Shown: positions 16,417 through 26,800, counted from the first letter of the stretch. The stretch: 64,000 nt of DNA from Nitrogeniibacter mangrovi (GCF_010983895.1 NZ_CP048836.1:3472001-3536000), one strand, 5' to 3'. Notes: generated by a model not told the origin, from the sequence alone. Translations and numbers: made by a program.

Positions 16417-16523
16417 GGCTCTCCAGTGTGGCCGGGCGCGGGCGGAATGCCGCGGTACTCCGAACTATATCGGCATCGACGCGGATTTCCGTAGCCGGAT
16501 TGCCGATTCGTTAACCCGAAAGT

Positions 16524-16549
16524 AAAAAAAACCGGCCTCGAGGGCCGGT
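16524..16549 (-). terminator. Rho-independent terminator of the nrt operon
   Basis: On the - strand, ACCGGCC(C)TCGAGGCCGGT is followed by a run of seven T (the A-run at 16524-16530 on the + strand). It lies ~100 bases downstream of the fused ATPase gene stop and is oriented to end the nrt transcript. Confidence 0.8.
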
Positions 16550-16647
16550 AAAGCAGAGAGCATTCGATATGCCGGGGTCTGCGGAGGTGAATCGGGAACC
16601 GCTCAGGTGCGTTCGCAGCAGGTGCGGCATGTGTTCTTCGCAGCCTC

Positions 16648-18414
16648 TCAGTGCTGTTCGCACTCCTCGAGGAAGCTGAGCAGCTCCTCGCGCAGGCGGT
16701 AGTAGTCGGGATGCTCGAGCAGCATCTTGCGGCTGCGCGGGCGCGGCAGGTCGATCTCGAGCACCTTGCCGACCCGGGCGTTGGGGCCGTTGGTCATCAT
16801 CACCACCCGGTCGGCCAGGAGGATCGCCTCGTCCACGTCGTGGGTGACCATCATCGCGGTCAGCTGGGTGCGGCTCCACACCTCCATGAGCACTTCCTGC
16901 AGATCCCAGCGGGTGAGCGAATCGAGCATGCCGAAGGGTTCGTCGAGTAGCAGCAGCTTGGGCGACAGGGCGAAGGCGCGGGCGATGCCGACACGCTGCT
17001 TCATGCCGTTGGAGAGCTCATGCGCCTTCTTGTCGAGGGCGTCGGCCAGCCCCACCCGGTTCAGGTAGTGGGTGCAGATGTCGTGGCGCTCCTGCCTCGT
17101 GGCGTGCGGATAGACCTGCTCCACGCCCAGCGCGACGTTCTCGTAGGCGCTCAGCCAGGGCACCAGGGACGGCGCCTGGAACACGATGCCGCGGTCGGGG
17201 CCGGCGGTCACCACCTCCTTGTTGTCGAGCAGGATCACGCCTTCGGAGATGTCGTTGAGCCCCGCCACCATGGACAGCACGGTGGATTTGCCGCAGCCCG
17301 AGTGCCCGATCACGGAGATGAACTCGCCCTTCTTCATGCGCAGCTCGAAGCCGTCGACCACTTTCACCGGGCCCTTCTTGGTGGGGTAGATCTTGGAGAC
17401 CTGCGAGAACTCCACATAGCGGTCGTGGTGCGGCAGCACCGGCGCTTCGGTATTGGCCGCACCGCTTTGCAGCGAGGCGAACTCGGCGCTGGTGTTGGGC
17501 AGCACCCCCGGCAGGGCGACCACGTTGTCGCCGGTGGCGGCCTGCTCGGCGCTGACCTGCATGAGGTACTCGGTGACGGCCTTGCGCAGGCGCTTGAACT
17601 CGGGGTCGTGGTTCATCCGGGTGCGATCGCGCGGGCGCGGCAGATCGACGGCGAATTCCGGCCCGAAGGTGGCGCCCGGCCCCGGGTTGAGCGGGATGAT
17701 CCGGTCCGCCATGATCAGGCCCTCGTCCACATCGTTGGTGATGAGGATGACGGTCTTCTTCTCCTTCTCCCAGATGCGCAGGATCTCGTCCTGCAGATTG
17801 GCCCGGGTCAGGGCATCGAGTGCCGAGAGGGGCTCGTCGAGCAGCAGGATCTCGGGGCTGGCCGCCAGGGCGCGCGCCACCGACACCCGCTGGCGCATGC
17901 CGCCGGACAGCTCCGCCGGCCGCTTCTCCAGCGCCGGGGTGAGGTTCACCATCTCGACGTACTTCTCGACCCGCCGGGCACGCTGCGCCGGCGACTCGTC
18001 CCGGAACACCTGGTCCACCGCCAGCGCCACGTTCTGGCGCACGGTCATCCACGGCATGAGCGAATAGCTCTGGAACACCACGCCCCGATCCGGCCCCGGT
18101 CCGCTCACCGGCGCACCGCGCAGCAGCACCTGGCCGGCATCGGCCTCGATGAGCCCGGCGATGAGCGAGATCAGGGTGGTCTTGCCGCTGCCCGAGAAGC
18201 CCACGATGGCGACGAATTCGCCCTCGCGGATCGACAGGTTGATGTCCCGGAGCACGTCGGTCACGTGCGAGCCGCTCCCATAGGACTTGGACAGCTGTTT
18301 GAGTTCCAGGAAGGCCGGCGCGGCCTCGTGCGCCGCCACCGGGCGCACCGGCGCCGCCTCGGCCACCGGGGCGCCGCCCAGCGGCAGCGCCATCTTCAAT
18401 TGGGTTGCAACCAT
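16648..18414 (-). CDS. Nitrate ABC transporter ATPase, two fused ATPase domains (NrtCD-like)
   Basis: A 588-residue protein with two complete ABC ATPases in tandem. Domain 1 has the Walker [10 protein letters not shown], signature LSGGMRQRV and Walker B ILLLDEP. Domain 2 has [18 protein letters not shown] and LLLLDEP. In cyanobacteria the two ATPases are separate proteins (NrtC, NrtD), and NrtC carries an extra NrtA-like sensor domain, which is absent here. The start at 18414 follows GAGGAGGATATCCCC, a near-perfect ribosome-binding site. An in-frame upstream codon at 18465 would overlap nrtB and is less likely. It powers the permease encoded just upstream. Confidence 0.9.
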   Translation of the reverse strand: MVATQLKMALPLGGAPVAEAAPVRPVAAHEAAPAFLELKQLSKSYGSGSHVTDVLRDINLSIREGEFVAIVGFSGSGKTTLISLIAGLIEADAGQVLLRGAPVSGPGPDRGVVFQSYSLMPWMTVRQNVALAVDQVFRDESPAQRARRVEKYVEMVNLTPALEKRPAELSGGMRQRVSVARALAASPEILLLDEPLSALDALTRANLQDEILRIWEKEKKTVILITNDVDEGLIMADRIIPLNPGPGATFGPEFAVDLPRPRDRTRMNHDPEFKRLRKAVTEYLMQVSAEQAATGDNVVALPGVLPNTSAEFASLQSGAANTEAPVLPHHDRYVEFSQVSKIYPTKKGPVKVVDGFELRMKKGEFISVIGHSGCGKSTVLSMVAGLNDISEGVILLDNKEVVTAGPDRGIVFQAPSLVPWLSAYENVALGVEQVYPHATRQERHDICTHYLNRVGLADALDKKAHELSNGMKQRVGIARAFALSPKLLLLDEPFGMLDSLTRWDLQEVLMEVWSRTQLTAMMVTHDVDEAILLADRVVMMTNGPNARVGKVLEIDLPRPRSRKMLLEHPDYYRLREELLSFLEECEQH

Positions 18415-18448
18415 GGGGATATCCTCCTCGTCTGTCGCGTTCCGTGGC

Positions 18449-19465
18449 TCACTGACCGGTTTCACCGAAGCTCACGAGCAGTTGCAGCGTGTGCATGATG
18501 CGGTCGAGCACGAAGCCCACGAAGCCGATGGTGAACACCGCCACCATGATGCGGCCGAGGGAATGGGAGGAGCCGTTCTGGAACTCGTCCCACACGAATT
18601 TGCCCAGGCCCGGGTTCTGCGCCAGCATCTCGGCGGCGATCAGCACCATCCAGCCCACCCCGAGGGACAGGCGCAGACCGGTGAAGATCAGCTTGAGCGA
18701 GGACGGCAGCACGATCTTGGTGACCTTGGTCCACCAGGACAGGCGCAGCACCTTGGAGACGTTGATCAGGTCCTTGTCGATGGAGGCCACGCCCACCGCG
18801 GTGTTGATCAGCGTCGGCCACAGCGAACACAGGGTCACGGTGATGGCCGAGACGATGAAGCTCTTCTCGAACATCGGGTCGGTGCTCACGTAGACCGCGC
18901 TGACCACCAGGGTGACGATGGGCAGCCAGGCCAGCGGCGAGACCGGCCGGAAGATCTGGATCAGCGGATTGATGGCGATCTGGAAGATCCGCGACAGCCC
19001 GCACAGGATGCCCAGCGGCACCGCCACCAGGGTGCCCAGGGCGAAACCGGTGAACACGGTGTACAGGCTGGTGACGATCTGGTCGAAGTAGGTCGGCTTG
19101 CCGGTGTAGGGGCGCAGCTTGAGCTCGGCCTGCGGGTTGCGCTCGAGGATCTTCGCATTGCGTTCCTCCTGGCGCTGGTAGAACTCGACCTCCTTCTGGC
19201 GCTCGGCGTGGTGCTCGTCGATCAGGCCCATGGCCTCGTCCCACACCTGCGCCGGCCCGGGAATGGCGCCGAGGCTGGTCTGCACGCCGGAGGCGAGGAA
19301 GTGCCAGCCCATGAGGAACACCACCAGCGCCACGACGGGCACGCCGATCTGGGTGAGGATGCTCTTGATCTGCTCGCGCGGGTCCTCGCCCTGGGCCAGG
19401 CGGATGAAGGGAACGAACCAGGTGAAGCCGGTCCGGGTAAAGAAGTTTGCGGTTGCGTTCAACAT
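18449..19465 (-). CDS. nrtB: Nitrate ABC transporter permease
   Basis: A 338-residue permease of the nitrate/sulfonate/taurine type. An N-terminal hydrophobic segment (~residues 40-60) is followed by a charged, glutamine-rich stretch (~80-120) and then a core of about five helices. The EAA-type ATPase-contact motif is near ISVSKVLRL-like sequence ([23 protein letters not shown]). It lies between nrtA and the fused ATPase in one operon. The sulfonate importer SsuC has the same fold; nitrate specificity is inferred from NrtA and the nitrogen-type promoter. Confidence 0.92.
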   Translation of the reverse strand: MLNATANFFTRTGFTWFVPFIRLAQGEDPREQIKSILTQIGVPVVALVVFLMGWHFLASGVQTSLGAIPGPAQVWDEAMGLIDEHHAERQKEVEFYQRQEERNAKILERNPQAELKLRPYTGKPTYFDQIVTSLYTVFTGFALGTLVAVPLGILCGLSRIFQIAINPLIQIFRPVSPLAWLPIVTLVVSAVYVSTDPMFEKSFIVSAITVTLCSLWPTLINTAVGVASIDKDLINVSKVLRLSWWTKVTKIVLPSSLKLIFTGLRLSLGVGWMVLIAAEMLAQNPGLGKFVWDEFQNGSSHSLGRIMVAVFTIGFVGFVLDRIMHTLQLLVSFGETGQ

Positions 19466-19536
19466 GATCTTGCCCTCTGCTCGCCACCGCCCCGGCCGCT
19501 GCCGGCCGGGGGGTGCAAGTCCGGTGGTGTGTGCGC

Positions 19537-20943
19537 TTACTTGACCTCGTCCTTGCCTTTCAGGCCGATCTTGAGGCTGTCGATGTAGGCGTTGGGCTTG
19601 GTCCCGTCATAGGGGATGCCGTCGATGAAGTCGTTCTGCACCGGCTTGAAACCCGTTTCGGTGGCGAAATCGGGGAAGTCGGAGGCCTTCATCTTGCCTT
19701 CGGCAATCAGCTCCTTGGCGGCCGCGGCGTAGATGTCCGGGCGATACACCTTCTTGGCGATGTCCATGTACCAGCTATCCGGCTTGTAGTCGGCAATCTG
19801 GCCCCAGCGGCGCATCTGGGTGAGGTACCAGATGGCGTCGGAGTAGTACGGGTAGGTCGCGTTGTAGCGGAAGAACACGTTGAAGTCCGGCACCTTGCGC
19901 ACATCCCCCTTCTCGTACTCGAAGGTCCCGGTCATGCTGTTGGCGATGACCTTGTAGTCGGCGCCGACGTAGTTGGAGGCGGAGATCATCTTCGCCGCTT
20001 CCTTGCGGTTCTTGTCGTTCTGCTCGTCCAGCCAGTAGGCGGCGCGGATCAGCGCCTTGATGACCGCCTTGTGGGTGTTGGGGTACTTGTCGTTCCACGC
20101 CTTGGTGACGCCGAACACCTTCTCCGGATTGTTCTTCTCGATCTCGTAGTCGGTGATGATCGGCGCGCCGATGCCCTTGAACACCGCCTGCTGGTTCCAC
20201 GGCTCACCCACGCAGTAGCCGTAGATGGTGCCCGCTTCCATGGTGGCCGGCATCTGCGGCGGCGGGGTGACCGAGAGCAGCACGTCGGCGTTGATGGTGC
20301 CCGCGGTGTCGCCCTTCTTGGGCGCGTAGTAGCCCGGGTTCAGGCCGCCGGAGGCCAGGTAGTAGCGCAGCTCGTAGTTGTGCGTCGACACCGGGAACAC
20401 CATGCCCATCTTGAAGGGCTTGCCTTCCTTCTTGTAGTCGTCGACCACCGCCTTGAGGTACTCGGCCTTGATCGGATGCACCGGCTTGCCGTCCGCCTGC
20501 AGCGGCAGCTTCTTCTTGAGCTTCTCCATGACCTCGTTGGAGACGGTGATGCCGTTGCCGTTCAGGTCCATGGAGAAGGCGGTGATGATGTCCGCCTTGG
20601 TGCCGTAGCCGATGGTCGCCCCCAGCGGCTGCCCGGCCAGCATGTGGGCGCCGTCGAGCTCGCCGGAAATGACGCGGTCGAGCAGCACCTTCCAGTTGGC
20701 CTGGGCCTCGAGGGTCACATACAGCCCCTCGTCCTCGAAGTAATGCTTCTCGTAGGCCACCGCCAGCGGGGCCATGTCGGTGAGCTTGATGAAACCGAAC
20801 TTCAGGTCCGGCTTTTCGACATCCTCCGGCGCGCCATGCGCGGTCGCGGCGAAAGCGCCGAAGGCGATCAGGGTGGACACGACGACGCCACGCAAACGCC
20901 CACTGAAGGTCGCCCGCGGCAGGGAAGTGGTGTGATGTTTCAT
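19537..20943 (-). CDS. nrtA: Nitrate ABC transporter substrate-binding protein
   Basis: A 468-residue periplasmic binding protein of the NrtA/CmpA type. The N-terminus carries basic residues then a hydrophobic stretch ending in TAHGAPEDV, a typical export signal. The body includes LKFGFIKLTDMAPLAVAYE and LAGQPLGATIGYG, characteristic of this family. CmpA (bicarbonate) is a close relative, so specificity comes from context: sigma-54 promoter and adjacent nitrate reductase and nitrite reductase genes. The start at 20943 follows AAGGAG with 8-base spacing; the in-frame codon at 20976 lacks such a site. Confidence 0.92.
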   Translation of the reverse strand: MKHHTTSLPRATFSGRLRGVVVSTLIAFGAFAATAHGAPEDVEKPDLKFGFIKLTDMAPLAVAYEKHYFEDEGLYVTLEAQANWKVLLDRVISGELDGAHMLAGQPLGATIGYGTKADIITAFSMDLNGNGITVSNEVMEKLKKKLPLQADGKPVHPIKAEYLKAVVDDYKKEGKPFKMGMVFPVSTHNYELRYYLASGGLNPGYYAPKKGDTAGTINADVLLSVTPPPQMPATMEAGTIYGYCVGEPWNQQAVFKGIGAPIITDYEIEKNNPEKVFGVTKAWNDKYPNTHKAVIKALIRAAYWLDEQNDKNRKEAAKMISASNYVGADYKVIANSMTGTFEYEKGDVRKVPDFNVFFRYNATYPYYSDAIWYLTQMRRWGQIADYKPDSWYMDIAKKVYRPDIYAAAAKELIAEGKMKASDFPDFATETGFKPVQNDFIDGIPYDGTKPNAYIDSLKIGLKGKDEVK

Positions 20944-20992
20944 GGATTCAACTCCTTGTGCGAAATAGAACTGCATTCGTAATCAATGAGTT

Positions 20993-21107
20993 GCCTCCAT
21001 CATCAGAGGCGGCGGCCGGACATCCTTGCCTGGCCCGACCCGGTCGGGGCCTTCTCGCTCGTATCAGCCTCCTTCCACGGACGGGCCACGCCCTTCATTG
21101 GGGTCGC
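20993..21107 (-). promoter_or_regulatory. Candidate NasR/ANTAR leader RNA hairpins before nrtA
   Basis: In the leader RNA, hairpin 1 (21107 down to 21088) has arms GCG(AC)CCC and GGGCGU and a six-base loop AAUGAA, with the A1 and G4 expected for ANTAR targets. Hairpin 2 (21010 down to 20993) pairs GCCUC with GAGGC and, if a U-G pair closes it, leaves the loop GAUGAU with G4 but not A1. A strong GC hairpin (21032-21051) lies between them, making the linker unusually long. No U-run was seen. Supported mainly by the presence of the NIT-ANTAR gene. Confidence 0.4.
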
Positions 21108-21136
21108 CAGAACGCGGAAGGCGTCGAACATGCTTG

Positions 21137-21152
21137 AGCAAAGCCTGTGCCA
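21137..21152 (-). promoter_or_regulatory. Sigma-54 (RpoN) promoter of the nrt operon
   Basis: On the - strand the sequence reads TGGCAC-AGGCT-TTGCT, an exact match to the -24/-12 consensus. The predicted transcription start is near 21126, about 180 bases before nrtA. It matches the nirB promoter at 7425 in both elements and spacing. Confidence 0.88.
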
Positions 21153-21229
21153 GACGCACCTTTCCAATGAAAAACAATGTGTTACGAAATTAGCACTTCC
21201 CCTTTCCCCGCACAGCCCAGGCGCGCGGC

Positions 21230-21282
21230 GCACCAATTCCGCCCATCGGTGCGGGCACCGCACGGCGATGGTGCGGCGCACC
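21230..21282 (-). promoter_or_regulatory. GCACC/GGTGC activator-type sites upstream of nrtA
   Basis: Five NtrC half-site pentamers occur in 53 bases: GCACC at 21230, GGTGC at 21248, GCACC at 21255, GGTGC at 21270, GCACC at 21278. They form two tight palindromes, GGTGC-N2-GCACC and GGTGC-N3-GCACC, rather than the canonical GCACC-N5-GGTGC. They lie 80-130 bases upstream of the sigma-54 promoter, a suitable enhancer position. NtrC or another activator may bind. Confidence 0.5.
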
Positions 21283-21326
21283 ACATGGCGGCACGGGACC
21301 GCCACCCGCGGCACGGCACACAAACA

Positions 21327-21352
21327 AAAGCCCGGCCGCAGGGCCGGGCTTT
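21327..21352 (-). terminator. Rho-independent terminator of the signalling operon
   Basis: A perfect 11-bp stem (AAAGCCCGGCC with GGCCGGGCTTT) with loop GCAG, followed on the - strand by TTTTGTTTG. It lies 22 bases after the stop of the REC-PAS-PP2C gene and insulates it from the nrtA control region. Confidence 0.85.
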
Positions 21353-21373
21353 CAAGACACGGGAGGAATCGTC

Positions 21374-22960
21374 CTAGATCGATGGATCAGCGCGCTCACC
21401 CGCCGAATCGGCGGCCTTGGCGTCGATCATGAGCAGGGACATGTCGTCATGCGCCGAGGCGCCGGCCAGATGCTCCGCGAGGGCGATCTTGGCCATGTCC
21501 ACCCGCTGGCGCGCCGGCCAGGCGGCGATGACCGCCTCGAGGCGCGCCAGACCGAAGTCCTCGCCCGCGTCGTTGGCCGCCTCCGTGACTCCGTCGGAAT
21601 GGAGCACGATCTGCTCACCCGGGGCGAGTACCACCTGCTCGGGGGCACAGCCCTCGCGGCAGCTCTCGACCACCCCGAGCGGCAACTGCTGCGATGGCAC
21701 GCGCGCCCGGATGCGGCCATCGGCCGTCACCACGAGCACCGCCGGCACGCCGCCGACCCACACGTCGGCGGCACACCCATCCGCGCTCAGGCTCATCATG
21801 GCGGCGCCGACGAAACGCCCGACCGGCAGCGTCTCGTGCAGCATGTGGTTGATCTGGCTGACCACGCCGGCCAGCGGGGTGTCCTGGGCGACCAGGGCAT
21901 AGAACAGCGGCAATACCGGCTGCACGCTGACGGCTGCCGACAGTCCGTGCCCGGTGGCATCGGCCAGCATGGCGTACAGACGTCCGCCCGGCGAGGTGGC
22001 CGCCACCACCATGTCGCCGGAGAAGTTCTGCGCCGGCATCACCGAATAGTGGATGCGCGGGTCGTTCATGGCCTCGGTGTTGACCTGGCTGGCCATGATC
22101 TGCCGCGCCAGCAACTGCTCACGCTGCTGCTCGTCGTGGTAGTGCTGCAGGTGGGCCGCGTGCTGTTCGCGTTCCTCACGCACCCGGACCCGCTCGCTGA
22201 TGTCCCGCAGCACCCCGATGAACAGGCGCCGGTCCTCGAACTTGAGTTCGGTCACCCCCAGTTCCAGCGGGAAGATCTCGCCGCCCGCGCGCGCGCCCTG
22301 CACTTCACGCACCGTGCCGATGACCGCCTTCGGCCCGCCGGCGAGGTAGCGGGCCAGATAGCCGTCGTGCTCCGAACGGATTCCGGGGGGCGTGAGCACG
22401 CTGACGTTCTGTCCGATCAGGCTGCCCGCCTCGTAGCCGAACATGCGGTGCGCCGCCGGGTTGGCCGACTGGATGAGGCCGGTCTCGTCCACGGTGACGA
22501 TGCCGTCGATCACCGCATTGGAGATGGCCTGCACCCGACCGAGCAGTTCGCGCTGACCCCGCTCCATCGCCAGCAGCCGCTGCATGGTGCGCATCTTGGC
22601 CGCGAACACGGTGAAGGATATCGGCTTGACCATGTAGTCGTCGGCACCGGCATCGAGGCCCGCCACGATGTCGGCGTCGGCATTGAGGGCCGACATGATC
22701 AGGATCGGCGTCCATTCGCCGCGCTGGGCGGCACGGATGCGTCGGGTCGCCTCGAAGCCGTCCATCTCCGGCATCATCAGGTCCATCAGGACGATGTCGG
22801 GGCGCTGCTCGACGTAGGCGTCCACGGCTTCGCGGCCGTCGGCAACACAGATCGACGCGAGGCCGAGCTTGCGCAGGAACACCGTCATCATGTTGCGATT
22901 CGCCGAGGTGTCGTCGGCCACCAGAACGGTCAGCGCCTTGGTGTGGAGGATGTCAGTCAT
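21374..22960 (-). CDS. Response regulator with PAS and PP2C (SpoIIE-type) phosphatase domains
   Basis: A 528-residue protein. Residues ~10-130 form a receiver domain (acidic pair VADD, phospho-acceptor D in IVLMDLMMPE, K in MVKPIS). Residues ~145-265 form a PAS domain with a PAC-like end (GVLRDISERVRVREE), followed by a short helical linker. Residues ~300-515 form an RsbU/SpoIIE-type PP2C domain (FSGDMVVAAT, LADATGHGLSA, GVTEAAND, HDDMSLLMID carry metal-binding Asp residues). Such proteins dephosphorylate anti-sigma-factor antagonists when the receiver is phosphorylated. It lies 24 bases after the REC-HATPase gene, so the pair looks like two arms of one output. No STAS antagonist is visible in the window. 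Confidence 0.9.
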   Translation of the reverse strand: MTDILHTKALTVLVADDTSANRNMMTVFLRKLGLASICVADGREAVDAYVEQRPDIVLMDLMMPEMDGFEATRRIRAAQRGEWTPILIMSALNADADIVAGLDAGADDYMVKPISFTVFAAKMRTMQRLLAMERGQRELLGRVQAISNAVIDGIVTVDETGLIQSANPAAHRMFGYEAGSLIGQNVSVLTPPGIRSEHDGYLARYLAGGPKAVIGTVREVQGARAGGEIFPLELGVTELKFEDRRLFIGVLRDISERVRVREEREQHAAHLQHYHDEQQREQLLARQIMASQVNTEAMNDPRIHYSVMPAQNFSGDMVVAATSPGGRLYAMLADATGHGLSAAVSVQPVLPLFYALVAQDTPLAGVVSQINHMLHETLPVGRFVGAAMMSLSADGCAADVWVGGVPAVLVVTADGRIRARVPSQQLPLGVVESCREGCAPEQVVLAPGEQIVLHSDGVTEAANDAGEDFGLARLEAVIAAWPARQRVDMAKIALAEHLAGASAHDDMSLLMIDAKAADSAGERADPSI

Positions 22961-22984
22961 GGGGATGCGTCGTCTCGCCCGCCT

Positions 22985-23896
22985 TCAGCCGCCGCCACAC
23001 CGTGACGGGCGGGAGACGACGGCTTTCACACAATTGCCCTTGCCCTGGAATTCCAGCTCGCTGAAGGCGAGCTGACGCGCCAGCGCGATGCCCCGTCCAT
23101 TGGGCGCGAAGGCTCGTTCCGGCGCCAGTTCCAGATAGTTGTGCCAGTCGAAGCCGTCGCCATCATCCTCGATTTCGAAGATCCACGCATCCTCGCGGGC
23201 CACGACGGACAGATGGGCACGCCGGCCGGCATACTGGGGCAGCGCGAGCCGGCGCTCGACCTCGGCCTCCCAGCGCCCTTCTTCGCGCAGGCGCGACTTC
23301 TCCGCGAAATCGATGGCCAGATTCCCGTGCTCGACCGCATTGATGAGCAGCTCCGACAACCCCAGCACCACGATCTCGGGCTCGTCGCACAGGGATGCGG
23401 TCAGGGCCGCGAGGGCATGGGCCTCGTCCAGGGTCCGGAAGGAGAAGCGTCCGTTTTCCAGCGTCCGCAACGCCCCCACGTGCAATTCGATGCGCTGGGA
23501 CAGGTTGCGCCGCTGGCGCAAGTCGTCGAGCGCGGCACGCACGATGCTCTGCAGGCTCTCCGGCTCGAAGGGCTTGGTCAGATAGTAGTAGGCACCGGCG
23601 GCGAGCCCCTCGCGGACCTGGTCGGGACTGGCCGCCGCGGTCTGCATGATGACCGGCAATTCGCCGAGGCGCGTGTCGGCCTTGATCCGCCGCAGCACCT
23701 CCATGCCATCGATACCCGGCATCATGCGGTCGAGAATCACCAGGTCGTAGCCATGCTGCGGGTTCTGCAGCAACTCCCAGGCCTCCTCACCACTGCCGGC
23801 CATGCCCAGATCGTAGCCTTCCTCGTCGAGATACTCGCTCACGATGTCGAGATTGAATGGCTCGTCGTCCACCACCAGAATGCGCGTCACGCTCAT
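22985..23896 (-). CDS. Response regulator with RsbW-type HATPase output domain
   Basis: A 303-residue protein. Residues ~4-120 are a receiver (VVDDEP, phospho-acceptor D in LVILDRMMPG, K in LTKPFE). Residues ~160-300 are a GHKL ATPase of the anti-sigma/RsbW kind, with the N-box ELLINAVEHGNL, the G1-like IEDDGDGFDW and NGRGIALARQLA. It has no phospho-accepting histidine region. RsbW-type domains act as Ser kinases of STAS antagonists or hold sigma factors. The start overlaps the stop of the sensor kinase (ATGA at 23893-23896), so the two are translationally coupled. A paralogue with the same arrangement lies at 32396. Confidence 0.88.
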   Translation of the reverse strand: MSVTRILVVDDEPFNLDIVSEYLDEEGYDLGMAGSGEEAWELLQNPQHGYDLVILDRMMPGIDGMEVLRRIKADTRLGELPVIMQTAAASPDQVREGLAAGAYYYLTKPFEPESLQSIVRAALDDLRQRRNLSQRIELHVGALRTLENGRFSFRTLDEAHALAALTASLCDEPEIVVLGLSELLINAVEHGNLAIDFAEKSRLREEGRWEAEVERRLALPQYAGRRAHLSVVAREDAWIFEIEDDGDGFDWHNYLELAPERAFAPNGRGIALARQLAFSELEFQGKGNCVKAVVSRPSRCGGG

Positions 23897-26800
23897 CCGT
23901 CCTTTCCCTCCTCCTGTTCTTCCCGTGCCCGCGTCGTCTGCGGAACACGGTCGAGCGGCAATTTCACCACGAAACACGCGCCGCCACCGTCGGCATCCTG
24001 TGCGTGGATGCTACCGCCATGGGCCTCGACGATCTCCTTGCAGATGGCGAGCCCGAGACCGGTGCCGCCGGCCCCGGTGCGCGTCTTGCTGCTTTGCACG
24101 AATTTGTCGAACACCACCTGCCTTTCATCGGCCGGAATTCCCGGGCCTTGATCGCTCACCGACAGGCACACCGCGTCGACCGCCCTCCCGGCGCCGTCCG
24201 GGCGCACCATCGTGCCCGGCTCGATGGCCACCGAAACCGCTCCCCCGACAGGGGAAAACTTCACCGCGTTGGCGATGAGGTTGCGCACCACCTGCCCCAT
24301 GCGCACCGGATCGGCCGCCACGCGCGGAACCGGCGTGTCGGTCAGCCAACCCAGACGGACCCGGCGCGCCACGCACAGCGCCTCGAATTCGTGCATCACT
24401 TCGTCGACCACCTCGTGCAAGGCCAGCGGCTGGCGCTCCAGCGTCATCTTCCGCGCCTCGAGCCGGGACAGGTCGAGCAGATCGTTGAGCAGCGCAAGCA
24501 GGCGGTCACCGCTGGTGCGGATGCGCTGGAAGTAGCCGCGGATGCGCTCGGGGTCCGCCGACCCGCTCTTGTCCTCGCCCAGGCGGGCGTAGCTGAGCAC
24601 CGCGTGCATGGGCGAGCGCAACTCGTGCGACATGTTGGTGAGGAACAGCGTCTTGGCGTCGCTGGCGCGCTCCGCGGCCTCCTTCGCCTGCATCAGGTCC
24701 GCCGTCTGTTCCGCCACCAGCTCGGCCAGGTGGTCGCGGTGGCGGCGCAGCTCGCGGTGGGCGTGATGGACCTCGGTCACGTCGGTCCCGCAGCCGATGA
24801 AACCGGCGAACTCGCCCTGTTCGCCGTGGCGCAGGGCGCCCACCAGCATGAGCCACACGTAACTGCCGTCCGGCCGCCGCACCCGGCATTCGAACTCGAA
24901 CGGCGTGCGCTGCTCGCACGCGGCACGCACCGTCTCGGCCACCCGGTCATGGTCATCCGGATGGAGGGAACCGAGCCAGCCGGTGCCGCGCAGCCGATCC
25001 AGGCCCAGCCCGGTCAGCTCGCGTCCGTAGCGATTCACATAGGTGATCATCATCACCTCGTCCGCCACCCAGATGAACGCCGGTGCAGCATCCGCCATGA
25101 GGCGGAAGCGCGATTCGCTCTCGCGCAGCGCCGCTTCCCGTTGCTGCCGCTCGGTGATGTCGCGCAGCAGCACCAGGACCCCGCCGGTGGCGACCGGCGC
25201 GATCCGCGCCTCGTAATGCTGCATCTCGCCACGGGCGTTGCGGGCGCTGTATTCGACGACCCGCATGCGGCGCTCGGCCATGACCTCGTGAAACACCGGA
25301 GCGACCTTCTCGAAGCGCTGTCGCGAGATGATTCTCGACAACGGCTTGCCCAGCACCCGCGCCGGATCGATGCGCATGGACTCGCCCTCGCTGGCCCGGA
25401 AGGCGGTGAAATGCAACGCCTCATCGAACTGGATCATGATGTCGGGCACCGCATCGAGCATCGACTTGTTGGTCGCGTTCATCCGCCGCAGGGCGGCCTC
25501 GGCGCGCTTGCGCTCGGAGATGTCCTCGACCACGGTCCACAGCCCCTGCTCACCATCGTCGTCGTGCACCAGGGCGCCGGTCAGCACCACCGGCACCTCG
25601 GAGCCGTCGGGGCGGAAGAACGCGCGCTCGTAGGCGCTCACATGGCCGCTGCACAGGGCGTCGACGGTTTTCTCGCGATCGAGCTTGTGGAAGCGCGCCG
25701 GGGTCAGCTCCCGGTAGAAACGTCCCACCAGATCGTTCTCGTCGCGTCCGACGATACGCGCGAAGGCCGCGTTGACCCGCCGGATCTGCCCCGCCTTGGA
25801 GATCATCGCCATGCCCAGGGAGGAATTGCGGAACAGCCCGTCGAGTTCGGCGAGCGAATGGCGCAGCGCCTCCTCGGCCCGGCGCAGGGCGGTCACGTTC
25901 GAGATCACCACCACCACCACCGGCTCACCGTCCGGATCGGTGAAGGCCGCCTTGCTGATGATCACATCCCCTTCGCGTCCGTCGTGGGTGCGCACATGGA
26001 ATTCGTGCGAAACCGCGAGGCCGCTGCCGATGACTTCGTCGTCATGGACCCGGTGCGGCGCCATCTGCCCGGGGAGCAGATCGCCCACCTCGCCGTTGAG
26101 CAACGCCTCGCGGGAGGCGCCGATGAAATCGCAGGCGGCCTGGTTGGCGAAGATGTAGCGCTGCTCGCGCGTCTTGATGAGCAGCGGGTAGGGAAACACT
26201 TCGAGCACCCGAGCATAGAAGCACTGGGTCCGCTCCAGATCCCGCTCGCGCTCGCGCAGCGCCGTGATCTCGGTGACAGCCCCGGCCAGACGGTCGACGT
26301 ATCCGAGCTCGTCCCATTGGGCCTGGCCGCGCACGCGCAGGGTCTGGGGATGCCCGCGGGCATCCGTGCGCACCAGTTCGACATCCAGCGGCGCCCGCTG
26401 TTTCAGATGCGCGCGCACCGCCGAGATGAGCACCGAACGCTCCGTACCCGGCAGCTGCCGGAGCACGGCTCGCAGGGACACATACCCCGCCGCGGCCTCG
26501 CGACCGAACACGATGTCGTACCCCCGGGCCGAGAGAAACAACCGCCCGCCGGCGGTCTGCCATTCCCAGATGCCGTCGCTGGTCGCGCTCAGCGCGAGCG
26601 CGAAACGCCGTTCGCTTTCCGCCAGCTCGGAACCGATCCGCTGGGCGGCATCCTCGGCACGAAACCGTCCGGCGAGCTGAACCATGGTCAGCCAGGCCAG
26701 CATCACGCTGAGCAGCGAACCGGCGGCGCGCGTCGCGGTCTCCACCAGCGGGGTCCCGGCCTTGACCACATCGTAGAAGCGCAACTGCAACCTGCGTCCC

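Larger units (their letters stand above)
20944..21373. other. Gene-free control region upstream of nrtA
   Basis: This 430-base stretch has no convincing gene. From right to left it holds the terminator of the signalling operon (21327-21352), a cluster of GCACC/GGTGC elements (21230-21282), the nrtA sigma-54 promoter (21137-21152), a ~180-base leader with several hairpins, and the nrtA ribosome-binding site. Confidence 0.8.
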
